Both the position numbers and the translations under genes were made by a program. The notes under the pieces were generated by a model. That model made no database searches. It saw nothing but the letters and a program-made list of their open reading frames with translations, and was not told where the DNA came from. From positions 248,001 to 312,000 of the forward strand of contig NZ_JABBCH010000003.1 of assembly GCF_012952295.1 (NCBI RefSeq): a stretch of 64,000 bases of DNA, in the 5' to 3' direction. The number at the start of each line of letters is the position of its first letter. Position 1 is the first letter of the stretch. Positions 1-7,230 of this stretch are shown here, in pieces. Source of the DNA: Crystallibacter degradans (GTDB lineage: Bacteria; Actinomycetota; Actinomycetes; Actinomycetales; Micrococcaceae).

Positions 1-730
1 TGGCCTGCTCACCCATCCGGACAGCCAGTGACATGGTCTCCCACATACTCTTCACGAAAGCATCGCTGACCGTCTGCCCGTGGCCAGGCACCAGGACATC
101 GTATTCGTGGCGCAGGCCGGAGATCTTGCGGAGTGTTTCCACCCAGTCCCGCGGGTAGGAATCCTCGAACGCGGGATTCGCGCCCTGCTCCACCAGGTCG
201 CCGGCGAAGAGGGTCGACGGTGTACCCACCAGCAAATCGCCGTCGGTATGGCCACGGCCCAGGTAGAACAGCTTCACCGGCATGTCGCCGAGGTTCACGG
301 TGACTTCGGTATCCACCGGCTTGGTCGGGACACGGATGCGGGTGTGCTCCCCGGTCCCCTCGGCCATTTCGGGCTCGGTTTCCGCTACCTGCTCGCGCTG
401 GAGTGAGGCAGTTTCAGCCATATCGTGCGCGCAGTTGCGATGCGCATAAAAGTCATGGACGCCGTTGTCCGCGAAAAAGGCGTTGCCGAAGATGTGGTCG
501 AAATGCGAATGGGTGTTGACTACCACCAGCGGCAGCTTCGTTAGGGACCGGACAGCCTTGTATATCTGCCGTGCCTGTCGAGGGCCTGCCCCGGTGTCGA
601 TCACCATGGCTTTTTGCTTCCCGATCACCAGGCCGCTATTGAGCAAGTAGCTCCGCGTTCGGATCACATAGTTTCCGGGTGCCACCTGAACATGCTCGGC
701 CTTGTCCTCGGTTTGCACGGTCTCGCTCAT
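1..730 (-). CDS. MBL-fold metallo-hydrolase, 3' end beyond window
   Basis: A reading frame translated directly from the minus strand starts at 730 and runs off the left edge. Residues 74-79 read HSHFDH, the HxHxDH zinc-binding signature of the metallo-beta-lactamase fold. Further on are a GRGHTDGD segment (third metal histidine) and LFAGDLVEQG (bridging Asp region). The substrate cannot be told from the sequence; this fold includes thioesterases, lactonases and beta-lactamases. An AGGAGG lies 11 nt before the chosen ATG. An in-frame ATG at 739 is only 2 nt from it and is less likely. No signal peptide is seen, so a cytoplasmic enzyme is likely. Confidence 0.85.
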   Translation of the reverse strand, partial: MSETVQTEDKAEHVQVAPGNYVIRTRSYLLNSGLVIGKQKAMVIDTGAGPRQARQIYKAVRSLTKLPLVVVNTHSHFDHIFGNAFFADNGVHDFYAHRNCAHDMAETASLQREQVAETEPEMAEGTGEHTRIRVPTKPVDTEVTVNLGDMPVKLFYLGRGHTDGDLLVGTPSTLFAGDLVEQGANPAFEDSYPRDWVETLRKISGLRHEYDVLVPGHGQTVSDAFVKSMWETMSLAVRMGEQA

Positions 731-892
731 GCCGGCCATTTCCTCCTGGATCCGTTCCCAGGACGCAGCGTCATTGCGCGTCCAACCACTACCGTATCGC
801 GGTGGGCGGGAGGGAAGCAGTCACAGACCGGATAGCGCGTAACCGAACGCCCTCATTCCGGTGGGATGAGAACGAAAACCGATTTACTGGTC

Positions 893-900
893 CTTTAGTC
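893..900. repeat. Target-site duplication, left copy
   Basis: The 8 bases CTTTAGTC directly abut the left inverted repeat. The same 8 bases abut the outer edge of the right inverted repeat at 2485-2492. This is direct evidence of a transpositional insertion with 8-bp staggered cleavage. Confidence 0.9.
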
Positions 901-924
901 TGTGAATCGCAGCGGTAAATGGCG
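901..924 (+). repeat. Left terminal inverted repeat
   Basis: Matches the reverse complement of 2461-2484 at 23 of 24 positions; the one difference is G at 915 against C. The inner 17 bp (908-924, ending TAAATGGCG) form the unit that occurs twice at the right end, so they are probably a transposase-binding site. Confidence 0.88.
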
Positions 925-929
925 CACTT

Positions 930-1474
930 TTGTCAGAGATGTATGGCCGACTGAGCCCGCAGACCTGCCAAGCCGGGCTGGTCTTGCGGTGTACGGCCTG
1001 ATGCAGCGCCAGTGCTGTCTGCTCGGCCGTCGGTGCTCCGGTGAAGAGGGGTGTAGCTGGCGACGGCGCGGGAGTAGTCATCGAGCACAATGGTGAGCCA
1101 GGGCCGCACGGGGTTGCCGCCCTTGTCGACGACCATGATGTCGAGGAGGGTGTGGTCCGCCTGCCACTGCTCGTTCGGACGGGAGGCTGCACGGCGGAAC
1201 ACCAACTCGAACCTGTCCCGGTATGCAGCGTCGCCTTCCTGTGCGAGCGTGATCAGTCCTGGATCGATCGCCGTGACTACGGCTCGGACGCTGGAGTAGC
1301 TCGGTGCCGGCAGGTCCCGGTCCCGGGCGATGTCTCCGACCCGCCGGCAGATGAAGGCCATGGTCGGCGCTGGCCGGCGGAGGGCCAGCGCCTCGATCAC
1401 CTCGACGAGCTCGGCCGGGATCTTTTTGCCCAGGGGTGTTTCATAAACGGCCGTTAGCGGGCCACCGTTCCATT
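930..1474 (-). pseudogene. Mu/rve-type DDE transposase remnant
   Basis: Minus-strand reading from an in-frame stop near 1474 gives GKKIPAELVEVIEALALRRPAP, then a recognisable rve core with WQADHTLLDIMVVD (first catalytic Asp) and a PWLTIVLDDYSRAVASYTP stretch. Around 1041-1047 the frame shifts: the family continues in another frame as LFTGAPTAEQTALALHQAVHRKTSPAWQVCG and then stops matching near 960. The N-terminal DNA-binding part, the second Asp, the Glu and the Mu C-terminal domain are missing. At least two lesions plus truncation make it inactive. Relatives in actinobacteria are usually followed by a TniB-like ATPase gene, which is absent here. Confidence 0.8.
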
Positions 1475-1553
1475 ACGTAGAGGGCGCATCCCCATCGACC
1501 ACAACCTCCGAGGGACTGATGTTGCGCGTCGCAACTCCTGAGACGATCTAAAG

Positions 1554-2411
1554 ATGACTACTTGCTATCCCCACACCCGCATCGCGGCCGGTCGCCGACA
1601 CTCGGTAGGCGTTACCGCGCAGGGTTCGGTGCTAACCGCGGGCATCCCGAAAGCGGAGGAACGGCGCGTCGAGGGCTGGAATAGCATCGTCGCGGTGGCG
1701 GCTGGAAACGTGCACACAGCATCGAACACCGGGCGCTCTCACACGGTTGGACTGCGCGAGGACGGCACGGTGCTCGCGACCGGCTGGAACAACGAGGGGC
1801 AGTGCGACGTCGACGAATGGACAGACGTCGTGAGCATCGCCGCTGGTTGGCGACGCACGCTCGCAGTCATCGCAAACGGTACAGCCCGTGCGGCTGGTCG
1901 ACGGAACGAAGGAGCCAGCGACATTGAAGGTTGGAACGAACTGGTGGCCGTTGCGGCGGGAGACTGGCACTCCATAGGGCTTCGGGCGGATGGCACAGCA
2001 GTGGCTGCGGGAAACAATCGCAGGGGCCAATGCGAGGTGGCCGGATGGCGCGACCTGCGGGCGGTGGCCGCGGGCTACCTGCATACGGTCGCCCTCACCA
2101 GAGACGGACGAGTGATTGTGGCCGGAGACCGAGCGTCCTGGGTCGAAGAAGTGTCTGCGTGGCGTGACGTTGTAGCCGTGTCAGCAGGCAGTTATCACAC
2201 GGTTGCGGTGGTCGCTGGGGGCCAGGTGCGCGCGGCCGGCGACAACAGTCGCGGCCAATGCGATGTTGCATCGTGGCGTGACGTCGTGGCGGTTGCGGCT
2301 GGTTCCACTCACACGCTAGGCCTTCGCTCCGATGGGAGCGTTTTGGCGACCGGTAACAGCGATGACGGCCAATGCGACACTGTGAGCTGGTACCTCTCCT
2401 CAACCGACTAA
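1554..2411 (+). CDS. RCC1-like seven-repeat protein (transposon cargo)
   Basis: 285 aa built almost entirely of RCC1-like repeats of the form W-x-x-VVAVAAG-x-x-HTVGLR-x-DG-x-VLATG-x-N-x-x-GQCDV. The repeat tryptophans lie at residues 42, 89, 127, 165, 203, 241 and 279, so the last five spacings are exactly 38. The first spacing is 47 because of a 9-residue insertion after NVHT. With the partial N-terminal unit this makes seven units, as expected for a beta-propeller. There is no signal peptide, membrane segment or enzymatic domain. Such propellers usually bind proteins; the partner is unknown. It is the only intact gene in the insertion element. No clear Shine-Dalgarno sequence precedes the ATG. 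Confidence 0.85.
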   Translation: MTTCYPHTRIAAGRRHSVGVTAQGSVLTAGIPKAEERRVEGWNSIVAVAAGNVHTASNTGRSHTVGLREDGTVLATGWNNEGQCDVDEWTDVVSIAAGWRRTLAVIANGTARAAGRRNEGASDIEGWNELVAVAAGDWHSIGLRADGTAVAAGNNRRGQCEVAGWRDLRAVAAGYLHTVALTRDGRVIVAGDRASWVEEVSAWRDVVAVSAGSYHTVAVVAGGQVRAAGDNSRGQCDVASWRDVVAVAAGSTHTLGLRSDGSVLATGNSDDGQCDTVSWYLSSTD

Positions 2412-2436
2412 CGAGCGGCTTAGGCGCGGCGCGGGA

Positions 2437-2453
2437 CGCCATTTAGCGCCGCA
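2437..2453 (-). repeat. Internal copy of the transposon end motif
   Basis: On the minus strand this reads GCGGCGCTAAATGGCG, nearly the same as the unit in the terminal repeat and offset from it by 24 bp in the same orientation. Two tandem end-binding sites on one side are typical of Mu/Tn7/Tn552-like elements. The left end shows only one clear copy. Confidence 0.7.
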
Positions 2454-2460
2454 GATAAGC

Positions 2461-2484
2461 CGCCATTTAGCGCTGCGATTCACA
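2461..2484 (-). repeat. Right terminal inverted repeat
   Basis: Inverted partner of 901-924, identical at 23 of 24 positions, directly followed by the target duplication. Confidence 0.88.
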
Positions 2485-2492
2485 CTTTAGTC
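2485..2492. repeat. Target-site duplication, right copy
   Basis: CTTTAGTC, identical to 893-900. It contains the TAA stop codon (minus strand, 2487-2489) of the 68-codon gene, so the duplication kept that gene whole. Confidence 0.9.
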
Positions 2493-2693
2493 CCACATGT
2501 ACCCTTCGTGGATCTCGCCAAAGGGGACGCGAGGGTCGACGAGAGCCTGGACGTGGTGCGACCCCGCGCCACGGATCAGAATCCCATGGTCGCCTTCCGC
2601 CACAGACTCCAGAAATACCGGACGAATGGCGTCTGCCTCAGCAGAACTCAATCCGGCCAAATACAGTTCGTAGGCCTCAGGAAGAGCTTTCAT
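2487..2693 (-). CDS. Small conserved-looking protein, unknown function
   Basis: 68 aa, acidic, no membrane segment, ending in PRVPFGEIHEGYMWD. I recognise no domain. Support for a real gene: it is read from an ATG with a TACCCT box 6 nt upstream (leaderless arrangement also seen at many genes here), and it does not lie opposite another gene. Its stop codon lies inside the right target duplication of the insertion element. Before the insertion it would have been followed about 150 bp downstream by the MBL hydrolase on the same strand. Confidence 0.5.
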   Translation of the reverse strand: MKALPEAYELYLAGLSSAEADAIRPVFLESVAEGDHGILIRGAGSHHVQALVDPRVPFGEIHEGYMWD

Positions 2694-2855
2694 GTCACAA
2701 GGGTAGCCCGGGCAATGTCGGCGGTACAGGGATTTGTACGGCCGAGGTTCGGGCCGCCACTGGGTGGTGCCCTGCGAGCCTTCACATGGCCAACAGCCTC
2801 GGCATTTCCCCTAGCTATCACCACCTTTCTGGTTATCCACCGCTGGACTAAACGC

Positions 2856-2884
2856 TTGTGCCGTCCGTCACATCACCGTAGAAT
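2856..2884 (+). promoter_or_regulatory. Promoter for leaderless DUF222 gene
   Basis: TTGTGC at 2856-2861 and TAGAAT at 2879-2884 are separated by 17 bp. The -10 box ends 7 nt before the ATG at 2892, so the transcript probably begins at or next to the start codon. Confidence 0.65.
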
Positions 2885-2891
2885 CGAATGT

Positions 2892-4613
2892 ATGTTCGAG
2901 TCAATCGTTCCGGCGGAGATGGATCCGGTGAAGCCGGTCCCCGGTGATCCGGGTGCTGTACTGGTCCGGGCCGCGATCCTGGAACTGGCGAACATGGACC
3001 AGGACGTCGCCGAGGGGGTGCGGATCGACCGGATCACCGCACTGGAGGAACTTAAAGCCGCCGCGGCTGCCGCGCAGGCGCGCGAGACGGAAGCGTTTGC
3101 TGCTTCCCGCCGGGAAACCCGGGCAGCGGCCGGGGTCGCGGCGGAGAAGCGGAGCCGGGGCCTGGCCAAGGAGATCGGCCTGGCACGCAAGGACTCCCCG
3201 AACCGGGGCGGTAAGCACCTGGGCATGGCCACCACGCTGATCAGGGAAATGCCGCACACGTATAAGGCGTTGGCGGAGGGCCGGCTGAACGAGTGGCGGG
3301 CGACCATCCTGGTCCGCGAAACCGCGTGCCTGGGCGTGGAAGACCGGGCCCGCGTCGACCGGGAATTGTGTGCTGATCCGAAAACACTGCGCGGCTGCGG
3401 GGACAAGCGGATCGGGGCCATGGCGAAGCAGGCCGCGCTGCGGCTGGACCCACTGTCGGTGGTCCGTAGGGCCGCGAAAGCCGAAACCGAACGCCACGTC
3501 TCCTGCCGTCCCGCGCCGGACACCATGGCCCAGGTGTCCTGCCTGCTGCCGGTGGTGCAGGGCGTGGCCGTCCACGCGGCCCTGGCCAAGGAAGCCGACC
3601 GGCTCAAGGCGCAGGGCGATGAACGCGGCCGGGGCCAGCTCATGGCCGACATCCTCGTCGAACGCGTCACCGGCCAACCAGCCGAGAATCCCGCAAAAAT
3701 CGAGGTGCAGCTGGTCATGACCGACCGCACCCTGTTCCAAGGCGACTCCGAGCCTGCCCGTCTGGCCGGGTACGGCATCGTCCCCGCCCAATGGGCCCGC
3801 GACCTGCTCCACACCGGCGACACCGACACCGAGAACGGGAACGGGAACGCTGGCAAGGACGCCTCCGCCGCCGGTAGCCCGATGAAGGGCGCCGCTGGGA
3901 ACGGCGGCACAGATCATCCTGCGGTCGGCAATCCGATAAACGGCGCCGAGGAAGACACGATCGTTACCCGCGCAACGGATGCCGGCGCTGGGGACGGTGC
4001 TGCCGGCTCCGGCCCGCCAGACACAGCCGAACCCATACCGGCCAACGATGCAGGTGCCGACACCGCAGACACCGGAACCACCGAAGCCACCGGTACGCCA
4101 ACAGGGCCACCAGGTTCGGAGCGAACAGCCTCCGGAAACGCGATCGATGAGTCCGAGGTGGAAGTCTGGGTGCGCCGACTGTACACCGCGCCGGGCACCG
4201 GACAACTGCTCGGCGCGGATTCGCGGGCGCGGTTGATGCCGGCCGGGATGCAACGCATGATCCAGGCCAGGGACCAGCTCTGCCGCACGCCGTGGTGCGA
4301 CGCACCGATCCGCCACCACGACCACGTCGTGCCCTGGCGCGACGCCGGGGCGACCAGCGAGCTCAACGGGCAAGGGCTATGTGAAGCATGTAACCTGGCG
4401 AAGGAAACCGACGGCTGGCACGCCCGAAGGATCCCCGGTCCACGCCACACCGTCGAAACGACGACCCCGACCGGGCACACCTACCGCTCGACCGCGCCAG
4501 CCCTGCCCGGCACGCCACCGGCGACGGAGCAGGCGGACGAGACACTGGAGCCGTTGTCAGTCTTCGAGCAGGCCCTGGGCCGCATCGACTTCATCTACCG
4601 CCAAGCAGCCTGA
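2892..4613 (+). CDS. DUF222 domain / HNH endonuclease family protein
   Basis: 573 aa. Residues 1-300 match the DUF222 family (EGVRIDRITALEELKAA, then GLAKEIGLARKDSPNRGGKHL and RLNEWRATILVRETACL). A low-complexity Ala/Gly/Asp/Thr-rich linker follows at about 316-420. The C-terminal HNH-like domain has CRTPWCDAPIRHHDHVVPW and GQGLCEACNLAKE, giving two Cys pairs and the HDH core. These proteins occur in many copies in Arthrobacter and mycobacteria, and their role is not established. The frame is open upstream to 2508, but a leaderless promoter points to 2892 and the extension lacks family similarity. Confidence 0.85.
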   Translation: MFESIVPAEMDPVKPVPGDPGAVLVRAAILELANMDQDVAEGVRIDRITALEELKAAAAAAQARETEAFAASRRETRAAAGVAAEKRSRGLAKEIGLARKDSPNRGGKHLGMATTLIREMPHTYKALAEGRLNEWRATILVRETACLGVEDRARVDRELCADPKTLRGCGDKRIGAMAKQAALRLDPLSVVRRAAKAETERHVSCRPAPDTMAQVSCLLPVVQGVAVHAALAKEADRLKAQGDERGRGQLMADILVERVTGQPAENPAKIEVQLVMTDRTLFQGDSEPARLAGYGIVPAQWARDLLHTGDTDTENGNGNAGKDASAAGSPMKGAAGNGGTDHPAVGNPINGAEEDTIVTRATDAGAGDGAAGSGPPDTAEPIPANDAGADTADTGTTEATGTPTGPPGSERTASGNAIDESEVEVWVRRLYTAPGTGQLLGADSRARLMPAGMQRMIQARDQLCRTPWCDAPIRHHDHVVPWRDAGATSELNGQGLCEACNLAKETDGWHARRIPGPRHTVETTTPTGHTYRSTAPALPGTPPATEQADETLEPLSVFEQALGRIDFIYRQAA

Positions 4614-4627
4614 CAGCAACGGCAAAG

Positions 4628-6211
4628 TCAGAGATCGGCGAGAACCGTTCCCGGGCTTTCAATGGCGTCCGCTACATACCGAAGGAAGCCGCCGGCTGTG
4701 CCGCCGTCGCATACACGGTGGTCGAATGCCAGGGTCAGCTCGGTGACTTTACGGACCGCCAACTGTCCATTGACGACCCATGGCTTATCAATGATCCGGC
4801 CAACCCCAAGGATGGCCACTTCAGGGTAATTGATGATGGCTGCGCTGCCGTCTACCCCAAAGACTCCGTAGTTGTTCAGCGTAAAGGTTCCGCTGGTCAA
4901 TTCTGCCGGAGTGGCTTTGCCCTCGCGTGCGACGGCAGCCAGCCGGCGAATCTCGGCATCCAGTTCGCGGGCGCTGAGCTTATCGGCACCGCGGATGCTG
5001 GGGACCATCAGCCCACGCTCCGTTTGTGCCGCGAAACCGAGATTTACGCCGTCAAAGCCAACAATCTCGTCGTTTTCCACACGGGTATTCAGTTCAGGGA
5101 ACTTGGCCAAGCCTGCGGTGACAAAACGCGCGATGAAGGCCAGGAGACCCGGAGTGCTGTCCGGATCCCGTTTCTTCAACGCGGCACGCATTTCAAGCAG
5201 CGCGGTGGCGTCTACGTCTACCCATACTGTGGCTTCCGGGATCTCCCGCCGGCTCTGCGACATGGCTGCAGCTACCGTCTTCCGGACGCCCTTCATAGGC
5301 GTGCGCGTAGCGATCCCAAGTCCAGTGCGCGCATCGGTCTCAGCGCCGTCGGCGGCCACAGAAGTGGAAGCTGTGTCGGCCGATCCCACCGCGGTCCGGC
5401 TTCCGCTTGAGCCTGCGAGCGCAGCTTCAACGTCCCGACGCAGGATCAGCCCGCCGGGGCCCGAGCCCTGCATCTCGGAAATACTCAATCCGCCGTCCCG
5501 CGCCAGTTTGCGCACCAGTGGTGAGACCACTTGCGGCGCCAGACCAATGGGGGCCGATCCGTTAGACGGCGGGGCAGCTGCCAGAGCAGCAGGGTCACCG
5601 GCTTCGGCCGACCGCACGGCCTGGGCTACAGCGGCCCGCGGCGCTCGATCGGGTGCTGCGGCAACAGCCGGTGCGGAAGCGGAGACGGTCCTCGGCTCAG
5701 CCACCGGAGCGGCTGTCCCGGCCCGCACACCAGTGCTCCCCTTTGGCCGACGGGTACGCTTGGCGCCGCCGTGGCCGCCAGGTGTTCCATAGCCGATGAG
5801 GACATTTCCGGATCCGCTTTCTTCGGCCGGCTCAGCAGCCGCAGCCGGGGCTTGGACGCCGGCCCGTTCCTCGTTCCGATACGCTTCCGCGTCGGGGTGT
5901 GCTTCGGCAGCGCGTGCGCCGCCGGCAGCTGAAGTGGAACCTCCAGCCGGCCCGGCAGAACCTGCGGCTCCTGCGGCGTCGACGGAAATCAACGGTTTGC
6001 CAACATCAATGGTTTCCCCTGCCGCCCCGTGAAGCTCGGCAACAGTGCCGGCATACGGACTGGGTACTTCCACCATGGACTTGGCGGTTTCGACTTCGGC
6101 GATCGGTTGGTCGACCTTGATTTCATCGCCTACATTGACGAGCCAGTTGACCAGTTCGGCATCGGTCAGTCCCTCGCCCAGATCCGGAAGGTTGAATATC
6201 TGACGTGACAT
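4628..6211 (-). CDS. bkdC: 2-oxoacid dehydrogenase E2 (dihydrolipoyl acyltransferase)
   Basis: 527 aa core of a 2-oxoacid dehydrogenase complex. An N-terminal lipoyl domain has the lipoylated lysine in EVETAKSMVEV. An Ala/Pro-rich linker follows, then a peripheral subunit-binding domain (VSPLVRKLARDGGLSISEMQGSGPGGLILRRDV). The acyltransferase domain ends in TLAFDHRVCDGGTAGGFL, which holds the catalytic His and Asp. The start at 6211 follows the E1beta stop by 2 nt and is preceded by GGGAGG; the six codons before it are E1beta sequence in another frame. Third gene of the operon. The Lrp-type regulator next door favours branched-chain substrates over pyruvate, but that is inference. Confidence 0.88.
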   Translation of the reverse strand: MSRQIFNLPDLGEGLTDAELVNWLVNVGDEIKVDQPIAEVETAKSMVEVPSPYAGTVAELHGAAGETIDVGKPLISVDAAGAAGSAGPAGGSTSAAGGARAAEAHPDAEAYRNEERAGVQAPAAAAEPAEESGSGNVLIGYGTPGGHGGAKRTRRPKGSTGVRAGTAAPVAEPRTVSASAPAVAAAPDRAPRAAVAQAVRSAEAGDPAALAAAPPSNGSAPIGLAPQVVSPLVRKLARDGGLSISEMQGSGPGGLILRRDVEAALAGSSGSRTAVGSADTASTSVAADGAETDARTGLGIATRTPMKGVRKTVAAAMSQSRREIPEATVWVDVDATALLEMRAALKKRDPDSTPGLLAFIARFVTAGLAKFPELNTRVENDEIVGFDGVNLGFAAQTERGLMVPSIRGADKLSARELDAEIRRLAAVAREGKATPAELTSGTFTLNNYGVFGVDGSAAIINYPEVAILGVGRIIDKPWVVNGQLAVRKVTELTLAFDHRVCDGGTAGGFLRYVADAIESPGTVLADL

Positions 6212-6213
6212 GA

Positions 6214-7206
6214 TTATGCGTCCTCCCACTGAAGATCATCCACGGCGTCCAGGATGCGGTCCACGCTGGGCAGGTAGAACTGCTCCAACTTCGGCGCCGG
6301 GTAAGGAATGTCAAAACCGGTAACGCGCAGAACCGGCGCTGCCAGCGAGTGGAAGCAGCGTTCCTGCACCCGGGCCACGATTTCCGAGGCCACCGAGGCA
6401 AAGCCCGGGGCCTCGGCGATCACGACGGCGCGCCCCGTCTTACGCACGGATGCCGCCACGGTTTCGTCGTCGAAAGGAACGATGGAACGCACGTCGATTA
6501 CCTCCAGCGACCGGCCTTCTTCGGCAGCGGCGGCCGCGGCATTCATCGCGGTGGACACCGAAGGACCGTAGGCAATCAGCGTGGCGTCGCTGCCTTCGCG
6601 CGCAACGACAGCACGTCCGAAGGAGCCGACTGATTCGCGCAGGGACTCCAGTTCGAGGTCTTCCTTGGACCAATACAGCTTCTTCGGCTCCAGGAAAACC
6701 ACCGGGTCCGGATGGCGGATGGCCTCGCGGAGCATTGTGTAGGCGTCCTGCACGGTTGCCGGCGCCACCACCGTCAGCCCGGGCGTGTGCGCATAGTAGG
6801 ACTCGGAGGAGTCGCAATGGTGCTCCACGCCGCCAATGCCGCCCGCATACGGAATGCGGATAACCATGGGCAGCTTGACCTTGCCTTTGGTCCGGTTCGG
6901 CATCTTGGCGACGTGCGAAACGACCTGCTCAAAGGCAGGGTAGGCAAAGGCATCGAACTGCATCTCCACCACCGGACGCAGCCCGTTCATCGCCATGCCG
7001 ATGGCCATGCCCATAATGCCGGACTCGGCCAGCGGCGTGTCGAAGCAACGTTCCTCGCCGAAGCGTGCCGTCAGTCCGTCGGTAATCCGGAAGACGCCGC
7101 CAAGAAGGCCTACATCTTCACCAAATACGACGACGGTCGAATCCGATTCCATCTCATCGGCCAGTGCCGTGTTCAGCGCCTTGGCAAACGTCAGTGTTGT
7201 GCTCAT
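6214..7206 (-). CDS. bkdB: 2-oxoacid dehydrogenase E1 beta subunit
   Basis: 330 aa with the transketolase pyrimidine-binding and C-terminal domains of E1 beta subunits (VVVFGEDVGLLGGVFRITDGL; GIGGVEHHCDSSESYYAHTPGL; VIAEAPGFASVASEI). With the alpha subunit it forms the thiamine-diphosphate decarboxylase of a 2-oxoacid dehydrogenase, feeding acyl groups to the lipoyl domain of E2. It lies 24 bp after E1 alpha and 2 bp before the E2 start, so the three are one transcription unit. Confidence 0.9.
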   Translation of the reverse strand: MSTTLTFAKALNTALADEMESDSTVVVFGEDVGLLGGVFRITDGLTARFGEERCFDTPLAESGIMGMAIGMAMNGLRPVVEMQFDAFAYPAFEQVVSHVAKMPNRTKGKVKLPMVIRIPYAGGIGGVEHHCDSSESYYAHTPGLTVVAPATVQDAYTMLREAIRHPDPVVFLEPKKLYWSKEDLELESLRESVGSFGRAVVAREGSDATLIAYGPSVSTAMNAAAAAAEEGRSLEVIDVRSIVPFDDETVAASVRKTGRAVVIAEAPGFASVASEIVARVQERCFHSLAAPVLRVTGFDIPYPAPKLEQFYLPSVDRILDAVDDLQWEDA

Positions 7207-7230
7207 GGTGGGTTCCTCCGGTGGTAGCAG

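Larger units (their letters stand above)
901..2484. mobile_element. Non-autonomous insertion element with RCC1-repeat cargo
   Basis: A 1,584-bp element bounded by 24-bp terminal inverted repeats (23 of 24 identical, starting TGTGAATCGCAGCG) and flanked by identical 8-bp direct repeats CTTTAGTC. The TGTGA tips and the transposase remnant inside fit DDE elements of the Mu/Tn552-like type, whose transposases carry an rve core. The transposase is truncated at both ends and frameshifted, while the ends, target duplication and cargo gene are intact. I infer that the copy was moved by a transposase supplied in trans. Confidence 0.85.

Noticed and set aside
884-1192. Separate 102-codon gene at the left end of the element
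   Set aside because: Its middle part is the frameshifted continuation of the transposase, so it is part of the pseudogene and not a gene of its own.
2508-2891. 128-codon N-terminal extension of the DUF222 protein
   Set aside because: The extension covers the 68-codon gene on the other strand and has no family similarity; a -35/-10 pair directly before 2892 marks the start.
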